This document shows, in pieces, positions 1-10,994 of a stretch of 64,000 bases of DNA. Below the pieces are notes generated by a model. It saw only the letters and a program-made list of their open reading frames with translations, searched no databases and was not told the DNA's origin. Source of the stretch: TMED88 sp964515335 (GTDB lineage Bacteria; Myxococcota_A; UBA9160; UBA4427); NCBI GenBank assembly GCA_964515335.1, contig CAZETS010000012.1, positions 1 through 64,000 on the forward strand. The letters are read 5' to 3'. Numbering within the stretch: position 1 is the stretch's first letter; every line of letters begins with the position of its first letter. The translations under genes were made by a program, and so were the position numbers.

Positions 1-44
1 TTCCCCCCAGCCACCCGCCCGGTTCCCCCAGCCACCCCGCCCGG
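1..44. repeat. 22-bp tandem direct repeat upstream of uvrA
   Basis: Two near-identical 22-bp copies stand head to tail at 1-22 and 23-44. They differ only by where one C sits in two C runs. Both are pyrimidine-rich and share the core CAGCCACC. They end about 29 bp before the uvrA start, so they lie in its leader or promoter region. Further copies could lie outside the window. Confidence 0.7.
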
Positions 45-72
45 TGCAGCCCGACAGAGAGACCCGATCGGC

Positions 73-2904
<2,832 letters not shown>

Positions 2905-3086
2905 CAGCCCGACGCGCCCCGGATCACGGATGGCTCCGGGACCACTCCACCGGTATGCTCTGCGACCCTTCGGTCCGGGCGAGAGATCGCCGCTCGCGCG
3001 CTCAGTGCGCGGGGCCGAGGACGGGCGCCCCCTGAGGCCCTCCACGCGCCACCGGCCGATCTGTCGGCCCTCGAAAAGGAGCTTCC

Positions 3087-3812
3087 ATGATCGGCATCCA
3101 CGAGCGCACGTCGCGCCCCCACTACCGGCGTGTCGCGATGCGACTCGCCGCACGGGCCTTCGCGGCGATCCTCGCGCTCGTCCTCTCGGCCGAGGCCCTG
3201 GCCAAGGAACCGAAGACCGACGACGACAAGGCCCTCTACTACATCGGCGTGGTCATCAGCCAGCAGAACCTCTCGGGCTTCCAGCTCTCGGACGACGAGC
3301 TCGCGATGGTGGTCACGGGCATCCAGGACGCCGTCGCCGGCAAGACGGGTGACATCGACCATCAGGCGTACTCCCCGCTCGCCCAGTCGTTCGCCACGAC
3401 CCGCACGGCCGAGGTTGCCGAGCGCGAGAAGGCGAAGGGCAAGGAGTTCCTCGCCGAAGCCGCCAAGGCCAAAGGCGCGAAGACCACCCCGTCAGGCCTG
3501 ATCTACACCGTCGAGCGCGAGGGCGAAGGCTCGTCGCCGAGCCCGACCGACACCGTGAAGGTCCACTACCACGGCACGCTGCGAGACGGCAGCGTCTTCG
3601 ACAGCTCGGTGCAGCGGGGCACACCCGCCGAGTTCCCGCTCAATCGCGTGATCCCCTGCTGGACCGAGGGCGTCACGATGATGAAGCCGGGCGGCAAGTC
3701 GAAGCTGATCTGCCCGCCCGCGATCGCCTACGGGGACAAGGGCGCGGGGCCGATCCCCGGTGGCGCGGTGCTGACGTTCGACGTCGAGCTGCTCGAGGTG
3801 GTCGGCCAGTAG
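3087..3812 (+). CDS. Secreted FKBP-type peptidyl-prolyl cis-trans isomerase
   Basis: This 241-residue FkpA/Mip-like isomerase probably catalyses prolyl isomerisation and chaperones folding in the periplasm. A strong AAAGGAG six bases ahead fixes the start and gives a long, arginine-rich n-region. The hydrophobic stretch ends near ALA, a plausible signal peptidase site at about residue 39. Residues about 40-130 form a charged helical dimerisation-type region. The C-terminal 110 residues are the FKBP domain, with VKVHYHGTLRDGSVFDSS and a final VLTFDVELLEV strand. A second ATG at 3138 would give a shorter signal peptide but lacks a comparable ribosome site. The 3' end overlaps a possible minus-strand small ORF. 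Confidence 0.93.
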   Translation: MIGIHERTSRPHYRRVAMRLAARAFAAILALVLSAEALAKEPKTDDDKALYYIGVVISQQNLSGFQLSDDELAMVVTGIQDAVAGKTGDIDHQAYSPLAQSFATTRTAEVAEREKAKGKEFLAEAAKAKGAKTTPSGLIYTVEREGEGSSPSPTDTVKVHYHGTLRDGSVFDSSVQRGTPAEFPLNRVIPCWTEGVTMMKPGGKSKLICPPAIAYGDKGAGPIPGGAVLTFDVELLEVVGQ

Positions 3813-4024
3813 ATCGATGCCGGGTCGGGGGCACGCTCCAGGAAGGCGATCGTCGCCGCCAGCGCCAGTGCCTGGGCGGCGATCGCCAGGAAGGGCCCGA
3901 ATACGCGCGCATCACGAGCCAGGCGACGCCCGAGCTTCTTGTGACGGCGGGCGGGCCCGCGCGGCTTGGTGATGACCGCGGTGGGAGGCGCTTCGTAGAT
4001 CGCGTCGGGGGACTGGAGCAGCAT
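3728..4024 (-). CDS. Possible small single-pass membrane protein
   Basis: This 98-codon ORF encodes a basic N-terminal segment (RRHKKLGRRLARD), one hydrophobic span (about residues 43-62, FGPFLAIAAQALALAATIAF) and a Ser/Thr/Pro-rich tail. The internal ATG at 4024 is preferred because GAGGGAGAG lies 4-5 bases ahead. A longer reading from 4102 lacks such support. I do not recognise a family. Its last 85 bases overlap the 3' end of the FKBP gene in antisense, which lowers confidence, but without it the 350 bp between the two convergent genes would be empty. The layout (short, basic cytoplasmic end, one membrane helix) resembles the small protein at 21420-21749. Confidence 0.4.
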   Translation of the reverse strand: MLLQSPDAIYEAPPTAVITKPRGPARRHKKLGRRLARDARVFGPFLAIAAQALALAATIAFLERAPDPASIYWPTTSSSSTSNVSTAPPGIGPAPLSP

Positions 4025-4163
4025 CGACTCTCCCTCGGCCCCATCGACCTCGCGCGTCACATCACGGCGAACCGGCGGCAGGGGGATGCCGCGGAGGGGC
4101 ACCCACCCTGATCGGGTGGCTACACCCCCAGCTTGACCGGAATCAGCGCGGGCGAGCCCCGTG

Positions 4164-4895
4164 CTACGGACGGCGGCTCACCTGCTCCACCCAGGCACGG
4201 GTCTGCTCGTCGAGGGCGCGCTCGGGATCGACGCCGAGGCGCCGCGCCAGCGCCACTACGGCGAGCAGCAACTCTCCGACCCGCCGACGGTTCGGCGCCC
4301 GATCTCCCTCCGGGGCAGAGTGCGAGTCGATTTCGCCGGCCAGCTCGCCGAGCGCGGCAGCGGCCGCCTCCTGCGGTGCCTCGGTGGCGGAAGCCAACCC
4401 CGCCCGCTCCGCGCGTCCGAGGAGCTTGGCGGCCCGGCGCAGCGCGGGAAGCGCCAGCGGAACGTCCGCGAACGGATCGGCGGACCCGTCCGGCTCGCGC
4501 TCGCCTCGCCGGGCGCGGCGCTCCTCGCGCTCGCGCGCCTTGGTGTCCTCCCAGGTGCGCCGCACCGCCTCGACGGGTCGCTCGCCGGCGTCGCCGAAGA
4601 CGTGGGGATGCCGGCGCACCAGCTTCTCGGCGATCGCCCGAGCGACGTCGTCGAACGCGAAGGCGCCTTCCTCGCCGGCGAGCTGCGCGTGGTAGACGAC
4701 CTGCAGCAGCAGATCACCGAGCTCGTCTCGCAGATCCTCCCGGTCGCCCCGGGCGATCGCGTCGGCCACCTCGTAGGCCTCTTCGATCGTGTAAGGCGCG
4801 ATGCTCGCGAAGTCCTGCTCGAGATCCCACGGACAGCCGCCGTCCGGATCGCGCAGCCGGGCCATGATGTCGATCAGCCGGTCGATCTCGGCCAC
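4164..4895 (-). CDS. mazG: Nucleoside triphosphate pyrophosphohydrolase MazG
   Basis: MazG hydrolyses (d)NTPs to monophosphate and pyrophosphate, acting as a house-cleaning enzyme and, in E. coli, lowering ppGpp. The product of about 243 residues starts at GTG 4895. It carries the tandem alpha-helical MazG fold: DGGCPWDLEQ near the start, then metal-ligand helices EEAYEVADAI and RDELGDLLLQVVYH, then RRHPHVFG. A second, weaker module fills the C-terminal half, with a charged Arg/Glu linker in the middle. The GTG is chosen because the longer ORF runs back into the upstream dehydrogenase; ATG 4865 is an alternative. It lies 31 bp downstream of the acyl-CoA dehydrogenase and is probably co-transcribed with it. 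Confidence 0.92.
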   Translation of the reverse strand: MAEIDRLIDIMARLRDPDGGCPWDLEQDFASIAPYTIEEAYEVADAIARGDREDLRDELGDLLLQVVYHAQLAGEEGAFAFDDVARAIAEKLVRRHPHVFGDAGERPVEAVRRTWEDTKAREREERRARRGEREPDGSADPFADVPLALPALRRAAKLLGRAERAGLASATEAPQEAAAAALGELAGEIDSHSAPEGDRAPNRRRVGELLLAVVALARRLGVDPERALDEQTRAWVEQVSRRP

Positions 4896-4926
4896 GGCTA
4901 GCAGCCCATCCCGGGTCGGCGCCCCG

Positions 4927-6171
4927 TCAGCCGGCGAGCAGATCGCGGGCGATCGCCGAAATCTGGATCTCGTCCGTGCCGGCGTAGATCTGCAGCACCT
5001 TGGCGTCCCGCGCGAGCTGCTCGACCTGATACTCGGACATGTAGCCGTTGCCACCGTGGATCTGCACCGCCTCGAGGGCCACCTCGGTGGCGGCCCGGGC
5101 CGAGTAGAGCTTCATCGCCGAGGCCTCCGCGAACGACAGGCCGCGCCCCGCCCCCGCCGACTCGATGAAGCGGAACAACATGTTCTCGACGTTCATGCGC
5201 GCCACCACCATGCGGGCGAGCTTGTCCTGGATCAGCTGGAATTCGCCGATCGGCCGCCCGAACTGCACCCGCTCCTTCGCGTAGGCGACGCAGAGCTCGA
5301 GGCAGCGGTCGACGATGCCGTACGCCATGGCGGCCACGCCCGAGCGCTCCATCGAGAACGTGTCCTTGGCGCCCTCGCGGCCGCCGCCGCGCTGCTCGCT
5401 GCCGCCGAGCAGGCGGTCGGGGCCGACCTTCAGGTCTTGCGCGAAGACTTCGCCGGTGGGCGAGGAGTGCAGGCCCATCTTGCGCAGGGGACGGCTCTGG
5501 GTGAGCCCCTCCATGCCGCTGTCGAGCACGAAGGTCAGCACCTTGCGGTCCTTCGGATCCACGCCGGCCTCGTCGAGCTTGCAGATGAACACGATGGTGT
5601 CGGCGAAGGGCCCGTTGGTGATGAAGGTCTTGCTGCCATTGAGCACGTAGCCGCCGTCGTCGGTGCGGCGCGCCGTCGACGCCATGCTGCCGAAGGCGTC
5701 CGAGCCCGAGCCCGGCTCGGTGATCGCCCAGGAGCCGACCTTTTCGAGCGTCAGCAGCTCGAGGCCCCAACGCTTCTTCTGCTCGAGCGTGCCCTTCGAC
5801 ATGATGGACGCCGCAGTGAGGCCGACCGACACGCCGAGCGCCGTCACCATGCCGGGACAGAAGCGCGACAGCTCGATCAACGGAATCAGCTGCATGGCGG
5901 CAGCGTCGCCGCGCCCCGCCTCCCCCTCGCGGCGCTCGGAAGAAGACGCCGGCGCCTCGCCCCTCGCCGCGGCCTCGTCCCGCGCGATCTGCCGCTCGAA
6001 GCGGCCCCGCGCGAGCTCGTCCATGCCGAACGTGCGGAACAGCTTGCGGAGCACGTCGTAGGGAGGCGTGTCGCCGTGCTCGAGCTCCTCGAGGTCGGGC
6101 ACGATCTCGGCCTCGACGAACTTGCGCACGGCGTCGCGGATCATCAGGTGCTGCTCGCTCCACTCGATCAT
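4927..6171 (-). CDS. Acyl-CoA dehydrogenase family protein
   Basis: A flavoprotein that removes alpha,beta hydrogens from an acyl-CoA and passes electrons to ETF. The 414-residue protein has the FAD-binding mid segment (SWAITEPGSGSDAF, about 147-160), the strand NGSKTFITNG, and C-terminal IHGGNGYMSEY. The start at 6171 has AGGAG about 8 bases ahead. The usual catalytic Glu in the YEGT motif is replaced (IYAGTDEIQ, about 395-403). A Glu at about 275 in FSMERSGVAA sits where isovaleryl-CoA and long-chain dehydrogenases keep their base. Residues 62-93 are an unusual Ala/Glu/Arg-rich insertion. Substrate unknown. A 209-bp gap separates it from the upstream phosphatase-fold gene, so it may have its own promoter. 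Confidence 0.93.
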   Translation of the reverse strand: MIEWSEQHLMIRDAVRKFVEAEIVPDLEELEHGDTPPYDVLRKLFRTFGMDELARGRFERQIARDEAAARGEAPASSSERREGEAGRGDAAAMQLIPLIELSRFCPGMVTALGVSVGLTAASIMSKGTLEQKKRWGLELLTLEKVGSWAITEPGSGSDAFGSMASTARRTDDGGYVLNGSKTFITNGPFADTIVFICKLDEAGVDPKDRKVLTFVLDSGMEGLTQSRPLRKMGLHSSPTGEVFAQDLKVGPDRLLGGSEQRGGGREGAKDTFSMERSGVAAMAYGIVDRCLELCVAYAKERVQFGRPIGEFQLIQDKLARMVVARMNVENMLFRFIESAGAGRGLSFAEASAMKLYSARAATEVALEAVQIHGGNGYMSEYQVEQLARDAKVLQIYAGTDEIQISAIARDLLAG

Positions 6172-6380
6172 CGGGTGCTCCTGCTGGGGGTGCGGCGCTC
6201 GGTCGAGCGGCTGGCCCCGCCGCCGGGCGATGCCACGCGGACGGCAACCACGAAACGCTGGGCGCAGAAGTGTCGCGCCGCCGCCGCCACGCCGCCACAA
6301 GAGCCGCCCGGCCGGGGCCTCGGAGGAACGCAGAGGGGAGCAACGCCGAGCGGCCGTCGGCGCGGGGCGCGGCCTCCGGG

Positions 6381-7985
6381 TCAGCCTCCCCGCTTGCCTT
6401 TCCGACCCGGCCGCACCGTGATCTCGCGAAGCCGGGGCGCGTCCGGCGGGCCTTCGACGAGATACAGCGCGAGCGGCGCGTCGGCAGCGAGACCGGCCCG
6501 CTCCGGGATCATCGCGACGACGCTCCGCCCTCCGCGAGCGTCGAGCGGCGCCGGCACCACGGTCTCGACCACGCCGGCGCGCACGACGGCGACCTGCGGC
6601 GTCTCGTCGGGCGGCTGCGCGAGCTCGAGCGACATCGCGACCCGTGGACCGCGCGCGCCGCGGCGCGTCCGCACCCACTGCCGATTCGGCACGGCGGTTC
6701 CCGCCACGGCGCCGACCTCGAACGACTCGACCCGGCGCCCGACCGATGCCGCGTACGAACCGAACGCGTAGACGCGACCCGGCGACCGACCCGAGCCGAT
6801 CCGCTCGATCCGCCGCGCGAGCGTCGCGGTGCGATCTGTCAGCCCGAGCGGGTACGGCTGCAGCCGGCGGCGCCCGTTGGCATCGGCCTCGATGACGACC
6901 CGCTGCTCGATGGGCGCGCAGTCCCCGTCGAAGAGCGAGCACCCGTCGACCGGGTGCCCGGGCGGCCGGCCGAGCACGCCGGCGATCGTCGGCAGCACAT
7001 CGATGGTCTGTGCCGGGCGCGTGTTGCTGGTCCCGGCGGGCTGTCCGGGCCGCTTCACCCAGAGCGGCACGTGGAGCGCGTCCTCGGGGTGCTCGCTCGC
7101 GTCGAGGGACCGGCCCGACTCACCGGGCCAGAAGCTCATCCCGTAGGTCGCGGTCAGGACGATCAGGGCGTCGTCGTCGATCTTCGCCTCGCGAAGGGCG
7201 GAGAGCAGCTCGCCGAGCAGCACGTCGACGAAGCGCAGCTGCATCAGCTGCCTGCGCCACCCCTCTTCGGACCACCAGGCCTCGTCGGACCACACGTCGA
7301 ACCTGTTGCCGTACGCGCGATAGGGCCGGTACGACGTGCCTTCGGTCGACAGATGCCAGGGATATCGCGGCAGCCGCACGTGCACGAAGTGGAGGCTGCC
7401 CTGCCCGCGCTTCGCCGCCTGCCTCGCCACCGGACCGACCCGCCGAACGAACTTCCGCCAGGCGACGTGCTCCTCGACGTCCTCGTTGCGATCGCTCCGC
7501 ATCGCCTGCAGGCGGCGCTCGTGGACGGCGCGGCTGCCGCCGTCGTCGTTCAGGATCGACTCGGTCTCGAGGACGTTCATCACGTAGCCGCCCGCCAGCA
7601 GCGTGAAGAGGCTCTGCGGATGGTCGTCGACGATCGCGAGCCGACGCTCGACGCCCGGCAGGCGACCGCTCGCGATGGCGGGGAGCGCGTCGTTGGCCCG
7701 CACCGCCACGGTCGTCGCCGCCGTGAAGCGCGTCGACCGCGACGCGAGTTCGGCGAAAGCCGGGTACCACGCCGCGTCGATCGCCCCGTCGGCGTCGAGC
7801 AGCCAGCTGCGCGACAGGCCGTCGAGCACGATCACAACGACGGGGGGCGGAGCCTCGGGCTCGGCCCCGGCGCGGTCCGCAGCAGCGGATCCGGCAAGCA
7901 AGCCCGCGGCCAGCACCAGCGCCAGGGCGCGCGGGCCGGCCGCGGGGGCGCAAGGGTGCGAGCGGAAGCAGCGGCGCGGCGTCAT
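6381..7985 (-). CDS. Sulfatase/alkaline-phosphatase-fold protein, probably exported, degenerate metal site
   Basis: The 534-residue protein has an N-terminal hydrophobic signal (about 18-36) and a sulfatase-like fold beginning VVVIVLDGLS, with metal-ligand-type Asp at about 55. The motif that in relatives reads TADHG reads TATYGMSFWPG at about 278-288, so both usual metal ligands of that loop are replaced. The expected nucleophile region is AATTVAVRANDALPAIASG, without a Cys/Ser-x-Pro-x-Arg formylglycine motif. Sulfatase activity is therefore doubtful and an altered or non-catalytic role is possible. The ATG overlaps the TGA of the phosphotransferase gene (ATGA), which implies translational coupling. 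The C-terminal 150 residues look like a beta-rich accessory domain. Confidence 0.8.
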   Translation of the reverse strand: MTPRRCFRSHPCAPAAGPRALALVLAAGLLAGSAAADRAGAEPEAPPPVVVIVLDGLSRSWLLDADGAIDAAWYPAFAELASRSTRFTAATTVAVRANDALPAIASGRLPGVERRLAIVDDHPQSLFTLLAGGYVMNVLETESILNDDGGSRAVHERRLQAMRSDRNEDVEEHVAWRKFVRRVGPVARQAAKRGQGSLHFVHVRLPRYPWHLSTEGTSYRPYRAYGNRFDVWSDEAWWSEEGWRRQLMQLRFVDVLLGELLSALREAKIDDDALIVLTATYGMSFWPGESGRSLDASEHPEDALHVPLWVKRPGQPAGTSNTRPAQTIDVLPTIAGVLGRPPGHPVDGCSLFDGDCAPIEQRVVIEADANGRRRLQPYPLGLTDRTATLARRIERIGSGRSPGRVYAFGSYAASVGRRVESFEVGAVAGTAVPNRQWVRTRRGARGPRVAMSLELAQPPDETPQVAVVRAGVVETVVPAPLDARGGRSVVAMIPERAGLAADAPLALYLVEGPPDAPRLREITVRPGRKGKRGG

Positions 7986-9433
7986 GCCGGTCGCTGCGCG
8001 CCTTCCTTCGCGGCGACGAATCCCGAGTAGCGGGGCTGGTCGATCGCCACCTGGTTGACCACGGTGGCGCGCAGGTGCTCGGCCAGACCGGGGGCGTCGA
8101 GGGCCACGCGGCCGTCCCGCAAGGCTTCGACGAGCGCCCGGCGAAGCGCCTCGAGGTCGTCTTCCCGGCCCAGGATCGCCGCGAGCCGCTCGCGCTCGCG
8201 CGCCCGATGCTCGCCGCCGACGGCGAGCTCGCGCAGCACGATGTCGAGCGCGTTGCCCGAGACCCGGGCCAGGAACGAGAGCCGACCCTGGGTGGCCGTC
8301 ATCACGTCGTTGCGGAGCAGGTCGCGCACGCCCTCGACCAGTTCGTCGACGCGCGGCATGTCGAGCGAAGACACGTGCTCGGGCGGCTCGATGACGTCGA
8401 CCGGCCCCGGAATCAGCAGGTTCACGCAATCCACCTGGCACTCCGACGAGCGGCGGCCGATCGCGGCCCGCTCGACGGAGCGGTCGGGCCCCGTGCGAAA
8501 GTGGTTCGCCATGCCGAGGCAGCCGATCGACCACCAGAACGATCCGAACACCTCCCAGAAGCGCACGTGCTCGGGATCGACGCGGATACCCGACACCGAC
8601 TCGTAGCCGTCGAGCAGGTCGTCGAGCTCGCCGAAGCCGCCCACCGGCAGGTCGCGCCGGCCGAAGCGCCACGAGTTGGTGCAGATCCAGCCAATGTCGC
8701 GCACCGGGTCGCCGATGTGCGCGATCTCCCAGTCGAGCACCGCCACGACGCCCTCCGGCGACACCATCACGTTGCCGTTGCGGAAGTCGTTGTGGACGAG
8801 CGCAGTGCGGGGCGACTCGGGCAGGTTGTCGAGCAGCCAGCGGCCCGTGTAGTCGATCATGGGCTGCGAGATGCCGAGCAGCTGGTAGCCCGCCCAGGTC
8901 TGCTCGACGTACTGCCGCGGCGTCACGGCCTGCAGCCGATCGGCGAGACCCGTCTTCTCGACGTCGATCGCGTGGATGCGCGCGAGGATCTCGCCGCACT
9001 GCCGCGCGAGCTTCGGCCGCACGGCGGCGAGCGACTCGGAGCGCACGATGCGCGCGCCGAGCGTCTCGCCCTCGAGCCACTCCATCACGACGCCGTCGCC
9101 GAGCCCGTCTGCCTCGTCGAGCACCGCGAGCACCTCGGGCTCGGGCACACCCGCCTCACCGGCGAGGCGCAGCAGCTCGGCCTCGGTGCGGATGCCGGCG
9201 CGCCCGGGCTCGATGTCGTCACCCGACCACACGCCGCCCGCGGCGCGGCGCAGGGCGAGCTTGCGCTCGTGACCGCCCTGCAGGACGACGAGGCGGTAGG
9301 TCTCCTGGCTGGCGCCCGCCGACAGGCGATCGAAGGAGACGAGACGATCGAAGCCCTCGAGGTGCTTCGCGAGCGCCGCCCCGAGCCGCTCCTCCATCTT
9401 CTCGCGCGCCTCGCGGCGGCCGCTTCCGCTCAC
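7982..9433 (-). CDS. APH-fold phosphotransferase with C-terminal DUF6285-like domain
   Basis: A kinase-like protein of the aminoglycoside phosphotransferase superfamily, related to LvaA and to the APH domains of ACAD10/ACAD11, which phosphorylate 4-hydroxyacyl-CoAs. The catalytic loop is HNDFRNGN (about 214-221, Asp about 216). The metal motif is DWEIAHIGDP (about 234-243). Residues about 365-483 form a helical tail resembling DUF6285. GTG 9433 overlaps the stop of the upstream acyl-CoA dehydrogenase (GTGA), and its own stop overlaps the next ATG. An internal ATG at 9397 would shorten it by 12 residues. Context rather than sequence suggests a hydroxyacyl-CoA substrate and makes antibiotic resistance unlikely. 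Confidence 0.9.
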   Translation of the reverse strand: MSGSGRREAREKMEERLGAALAKHLEGFDRLVSFDRLSAGASQETYRLVVLQGGHERKLALRRAAGGVWSGDDIEPGRAGIRTEAELLRLAGEAGVPEPEVLAVLDEADGLGDGVVMEWLEGETLGARIVRSESLAAVRPKLARQCGEILARIHAIDVEKTGLADRLQAVTPRQYVEQTWAGYQLLGISQPMIDYTGRWLLDNLPESPRTALVHNDFRNGNVMVSPEGVVAVLDWEIAHIGDPVRDIGWICTNSWRFGRRDLPVGGFGELDDLLDGYESVSGIRVDPEHVRFWEVFGSFWWSIGCLGMANHFRTGPDRSVERAAIGRRSSECQVDCVNLLIPGPVDVIEPPEHVSSLDMPRVDELVEGVRDLLRNDVMTATQGRLSFLARVSGNALDIVLRELAVGGEHRARERERLAAILGREDDLEALRRALVEALRDGRVALDAPGLAEHLRATVVNQVAIDQPRYSGFVAAKEGAQRPA

Positions 9434-10707
9434 CCTCGGCCCTCGTCCACACCCTTCGGCGCGCGCTGCTTCATGAAGCCGAACATGTAGCCCGCCACCC
9501 GGCGCATCTGGATCTCCTCGGCGCCCTCGGTGATGCGGTAGCGCCGGTGGTGACGGTAGATGTGCTCGAAGGGCTTGTGGCGCGAGTAGCCGAGCCCCCC
9601 GTGCACCTGCATGGCCCGATCGGCCGCCTCGCAGCAGAGCCGATTCGACCAGTAGTTGCACATCGACACCTTGTCGGACACCGAGAACGCCCCGTATCGA
9701 TCCATCTGCCACGCCGTCTTGTGAATCAGGGCGCGCAGCATCTCGCACTGGGTCTGCAGCTCGACCAGCGGGAACTGGATGCCCTGGTTGGTGGCCAGCG
9801 CCTTGCCGAAGGGCTTGCGCTGCTGCGCGTACTCGACGGCTTCGTCGATGCAGAACTGCGCGGCGCCAAGGCTCGAAGCCGCCTGGCGGATGCGGTTCTC
9901 GTTGAAGAAGTGCTGCACGACGGCGAGCCCCCTGCCCTCGCCGCCGAAGATCGCCGAGTCGGGTACGCGCACCCGGGTGAACGAGACGCGGCCGTGGTCG
10001 GTCGGCATGTTGAAGGTCCAGAGCATCTCCTCGACCTTCACGCCGGGAGCGTCCATCGGCACCAGGAAGGCCGTGATGCCGCGGCCGTCGCCCGGCTCGC
10101 CGGAGGTCCGCGCCATCACCATGTCGTAGGGCGCCTTGTGGATGCCGGTATTCCAGGTCTTCTCGCCGTCGATCACCCACTCGTCGCCGTCGCGAACCGC
10201 CGATGTTTCCATCCAGGTGGCGTCCGAGCCGTGACCGGGCTCGGTGATGCCGAACGCGAACCCCTTGCGGCCCTCGGCGAGGTCGTCGATCCACTCCTTC
10301 TTCTGCTCTTCGGTCCCGTACTCGAGCATCAGCAGCAGGCCGACGTTGTTGCCCACGATCGAGTGCTCGTTCTGCAGATCGTTGTGGAGGCCGAGCCCCT
10401 TGCGGGCGAGGTGCTCGCGGATCACCGCCATGCCGAGGTTGGTGCCGTCGCGTCCGCCGTACTCCTTCGGAAACGGGTAGCGGTAGTGGCCGGCCTTGTC
10501 GGCGCGCCGGCGCGCCTCGAAGAGCAGCGCCTCCCACTTCTCGTTCGGCAGGCCGCCGCGCTCCCAGTCGGTGCGTGCGTCCTCGCGGCGGTGGTCGAAG
10601 AAGCGGATGTTGTCGTCCTGCTGCTCGAGAGGCTCGATCTCGGCCTCGATGAAGTCGTCGAGCTCGGCGAGGTAGGCCTGCAGGTCGGCGGGGATGTCGA
10701 AGTCCAT
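9430..10707 (-). CDS. Acyl-CoA dehydrogenase, APH-linked type
   Basis: This 425-residue flavoprotein is first in a coupled run with the phosphotransferase. It shows FGITEPGHGSDATWMETSA (about 152-170) for FAD and substrate contacts, NENRIRQAASSLGAAQ, and MQVHGGLGYSRHKPFEHIY. The C-terminal ITEGAEEIQMRRVAG keeps the canonical catalytic Glu (about 394). In ACAD10/11 and the Lva pathway such an enzyme works with an APH kinase to eliminate phosphate from a 4-phosphoacyl-CoA. That assignment here is inference from the 4-nt overlap with the kinase gene. The N-terminus is short and charged with no targeting signal, so the protein is cytoplasmic. Confidence 0.93.
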   Translation of the reverse strand: MDFDIPADLQAYLAELDDFIEAEIEPLEQQDDNIRFFDHRREDARTDWERGGLPNEKWEALLFEARRRADKAGHYRYPFPKEYGGRDGTNLGMAVIREHLARKGLGLHNDLQNEHSIVGNNVGLLLMLEYGTEEQKKEWIDDLAEGRKGFAFGITEPGHGSDATWMETSAVRDGDEWVIDGEKTWNTGIHKAPYDMVMARTSGEPGDGRGITAFLVPMDAPGVKVEEMLWTFNMPTDHGRVSFTRVRVPDSAIFGGEGRGLAVVQHFFNENRIRQAASSLGAAQFCIDEAVEYAQQRKPFGKALATNQGIQFPLVELQTQCEMLRALIHKTAWQMDRYGAFSVSDKVSMCNYWSNRLCCEAADRAMQVHGGLGYSRHKPFEHIYRHHRRYRITEGAEEIQMRRVAGYMFGFMKQRAPKGVDEGRG

Positions 10708-10915
10708 CGGGAGTGTCTCCTCACTCGAGGCGAAGCCGCGTCACGCAGCCGGCCGTCGTCATGCCAGAGCCTATCTCACGAAGCCCTCCCGCCGTCCAGG
10801 CTCATCGCGCTGGGTTCTGGCCGATCCGACGGGCTCCTTGCATGGAAATACGCGCTACGGCGCTCCCGCGGCCTCCATGCCTGGCCGGCGCTCTCGAAAG
10901 CGCGGGAAAATCTGC

Positions 10916-10936
10916 CCCATTTCATGCAAGAATGGG
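10916..10936. promoter_or_regulatory. Inverted repeat near the start of the mosaic gene
   Basis: CCCATT (10916-10921) and AATGGG (10931-10936) form a 6-bp dyad around a 9-base spacer. They lie in the 287-bp divergent gap between the acyl-CoA dehydrogenase start (10707, minus) and the preferred start of the secreted mosaic gene (10995, plus). A second 5-bp hairpin, GCGCT/AGCGC, lies just upstream at about 10889-10904. Either may be a regulator site or a leader hairpin. No convincing promoter boxes were identified. Confidence 0.25.
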
Positions 10937-10994
10937 AAGTCTTCCTGACGGCGAGGGCAAGCGCGGATTGTCTGGACCTCGACTCCCCAAACGC

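Noticed and set aside
4103..4119. CCACCC-TGATC-GGGTGG hairpin between mazG and the small ORF as a terminator
   Set aside because: The stem is only 6 bp and no T-run follows on either strand.
4801..6771. 656-codon plus-strand ORF opposite the acyl-CoA dehydrogenase and mazG
   Set aside because: Antisense shadow rich in His, Leu, Arg and Ala with no family match; the minus-strand genes carry clear motifs.
7982..9433. Aminoglycoside resistance gene
   Set aside because: The APH fold is present, but the coupling to acyl-CoA dehydrogenases and the DUF6285-like tail point to the LvaA/ACAD10-like group instead.
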